In this document: in pieces, positions 63,389 through 64,000 of the stretch
Layout of the letters: every line of letters begins with the position of its first letter
How positions within the stretch are numbered: the stretch's first letter is position 1
NCBI RefSeq assembly: GCF_021117365.1
Contig: NZ_CP088262.1
Location: 372,001-436,000 of the forward strand
Length of the DNA stretch: 64,000 nt
Direction of reading: 5' to 3'
Origin: Nocardioides sp. cx-173
GTDB lineage: Bacteria > Actinomycetota > Actinomycetes > Propionibacteriales > Nocardioidaceae
The notes under the pieces: generated by a model
The model's database searches: none
What the model was told of the DNA's origin: nothing
What the model saw: the letters and a program-made list of their open reading frames with translations, nothing else
Made by a program: the position numbers and the translations under genes

Positions 63389-64000
63389 CGGCGGGCAGCC
63401 GGAGCGCCTCGAGGTCGCACCGTCGCAGCCGGTCGTAGGTGCTGACCACCCAGGAGCGCTGCTCGTCCAGCCCGGCGCCCAGCCAGGCCCCGTCGACGTC
63501 GTCGAGGTCGGGCTCGAGCAGCCCGGCGCGCATCAGCAGCCAGCGCGCGAGCAGCCGTCGTGCGTCGAAGGACGCCTCGGGTGGCGGGATGTCGGCGCTG
63601 TAGGCGGCGCAGTCCGCCGGGGTGGCCAGCGACCTGGCGGCACTCTCGTCACTGACGGTGTCCGCGAGCTCCTCGTCGAGCAGGGAGAGCACGCCGTGCG
63701 CCGGGTCGGGATCCCGGGCGGCCTCGGGCTGGACGAAGCGAGGTGGCAGGTCGAGTCCCAGGTCGGTGAGCGCGGCCGCCTGCCGCTCCATCCGGGCGGC
63801 CAGGTCGTCGAGGGGACGCGTCGTCTCTCGCGCCAGGCACACCCGGACGGTGGTGCCGCGGCACACCAGCTGCGGGTCGGCCACGGGTCGGGTGAACTCG
63901 TGCAGGCCCTGCCCCATCGCGACGTAGCAGCCGGCCCCGCCCAGCACGCAGGCGAGCACCACCGCGCGCGGGAGCGGTGCGCCGCCCACGGCGGTGCGGT
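63381..64000 (-). CDS. Hypothetical exported/membrane protein (may be 5'-truncated by the window edge)
   Basis: The frame is open to the right edge. A GTG at 63987-63989 could be its start, giving 202 aa (VGGAPLPRAVVLACVLGGAG); otherwise the N-terminus is outside the window. One hydrophobic segment is followed by a soluble acidic domain with several cysteines (LVCRGTTVRVCLARE, DCAAYSADIPPPEA). No family recognised. It overlaps the next membrane gene by eight bases, so they are co-transcribed and probably work together. Confidence 0.6.
   Translation of the reverse strand, partial: RTAVGGAPLPRAVVLACVLGGAGCYVAMGQGLHEFTRPVADPQLVCRGTTVRVCLARETTRPLDDLAARMERQAAALTDLGLDLPPRFVQPEAARDPDPAHGVLSLLDEELADTVSDESAARSLATPADCAAYSADIPPPEASFDARRLLARWLLMRAGLLEPDLDDVDGAWLGAGLDEQRSWVVSTYDRLRRCDLEALRLPAGV

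Noticed and set aside
1-64000. CRISPR arrays, insertion sequences, integrases or prophage genes
   Set aside because: No regularly spaced repeats, transposase- or integrase-like proteins or phage structural proteins were seen on either strand.

Overview
The window is high-GC DNA with an actinobacterial gene set: a BldG-type STAS protein, a K+-insensitive proton pyrophosphatase, a topoisomerase I with a Lys/Ala-rich tail, frequent GTG starts, 4-base ATGA/GTGA gene overlaps and PKD-rich secreted proteins. The most likely source is a Nocardioidaceae-type soil actinobacterium; the genus is inference.

Layout. 1-18 kb is mostly conserved housekeeping DNA: a partial MarR regulator diverging from a quinone-oxidoreductase-like gene; an MrfA-type helicase; bldG; hppA; a methyltransferase; one large secreted repeat protein; then topA-tmk-holB-peptidase, ending at tRNA-Thr(CGT). 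18-21.4 kb holds an MmyB-type regulator diverging from an alcohol dehydrogenase/lipoprotein/acetyltransferase operon.

21.6-56.9 kb is the remarkable part. It is one continuous carbohydrate/metabolite-traffic region: a ribose-type sugar ABC transporter and a Gfo/Idh dehydrogenase; two giant secreted paralogues (2459 and 1911 aa) built on sugar-dehydrogenase propellers, PKD and carbohydrate-binding modules, one with a 3-keto-disaccharide-hydrolase (DUF1080), a cupredoxin and a Cu/Zn-SOD-like domain, the other with an N-terminal ThuA domain; a ROK regulator diverging from an MMPL exporter; a third giant secreted protein (PA14, propeller, DUF1080); and then a tightly packed eight-gene operon. That operon is an actinobacterial form of the ebo (metabolite traffic) cluster: TIM-barrel isomerase, inositol-phosphate-synthase-like protein, UbiA/EboC, second TIM barrel, EboA, EboB (TatD), EboE and EboF. 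Three transcription units in this region carry near-identical CRP/GlxR-like 16-bp operators (21663, 27056, 43998), which suggests a common regulon.

Working model (inference): the secreted proteins oxidise and cleave a glycoside outside the cell through keto-sugar chemistry, with electrons perhaps passed through the built-in cupredoxin. The ABC transporter imports the product, the Gfo/Idh enzyme and TIM barrels process it, and the Ebo proteins with the MMPL protein make or move a prenylated or lipid-like inositol/sugar compound to the envelope.

56.9-64 kb returns to scattered genes: a lipoprotein, an ABC-F ATPase, a penicillin-binding-protein-like serine hydrolase, an NfeD-flotillin pair, and two membrane/secreted genes of unknown function at the right edge. 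No insertion sequence, integrase, phage gene or CRISPR array was seen.
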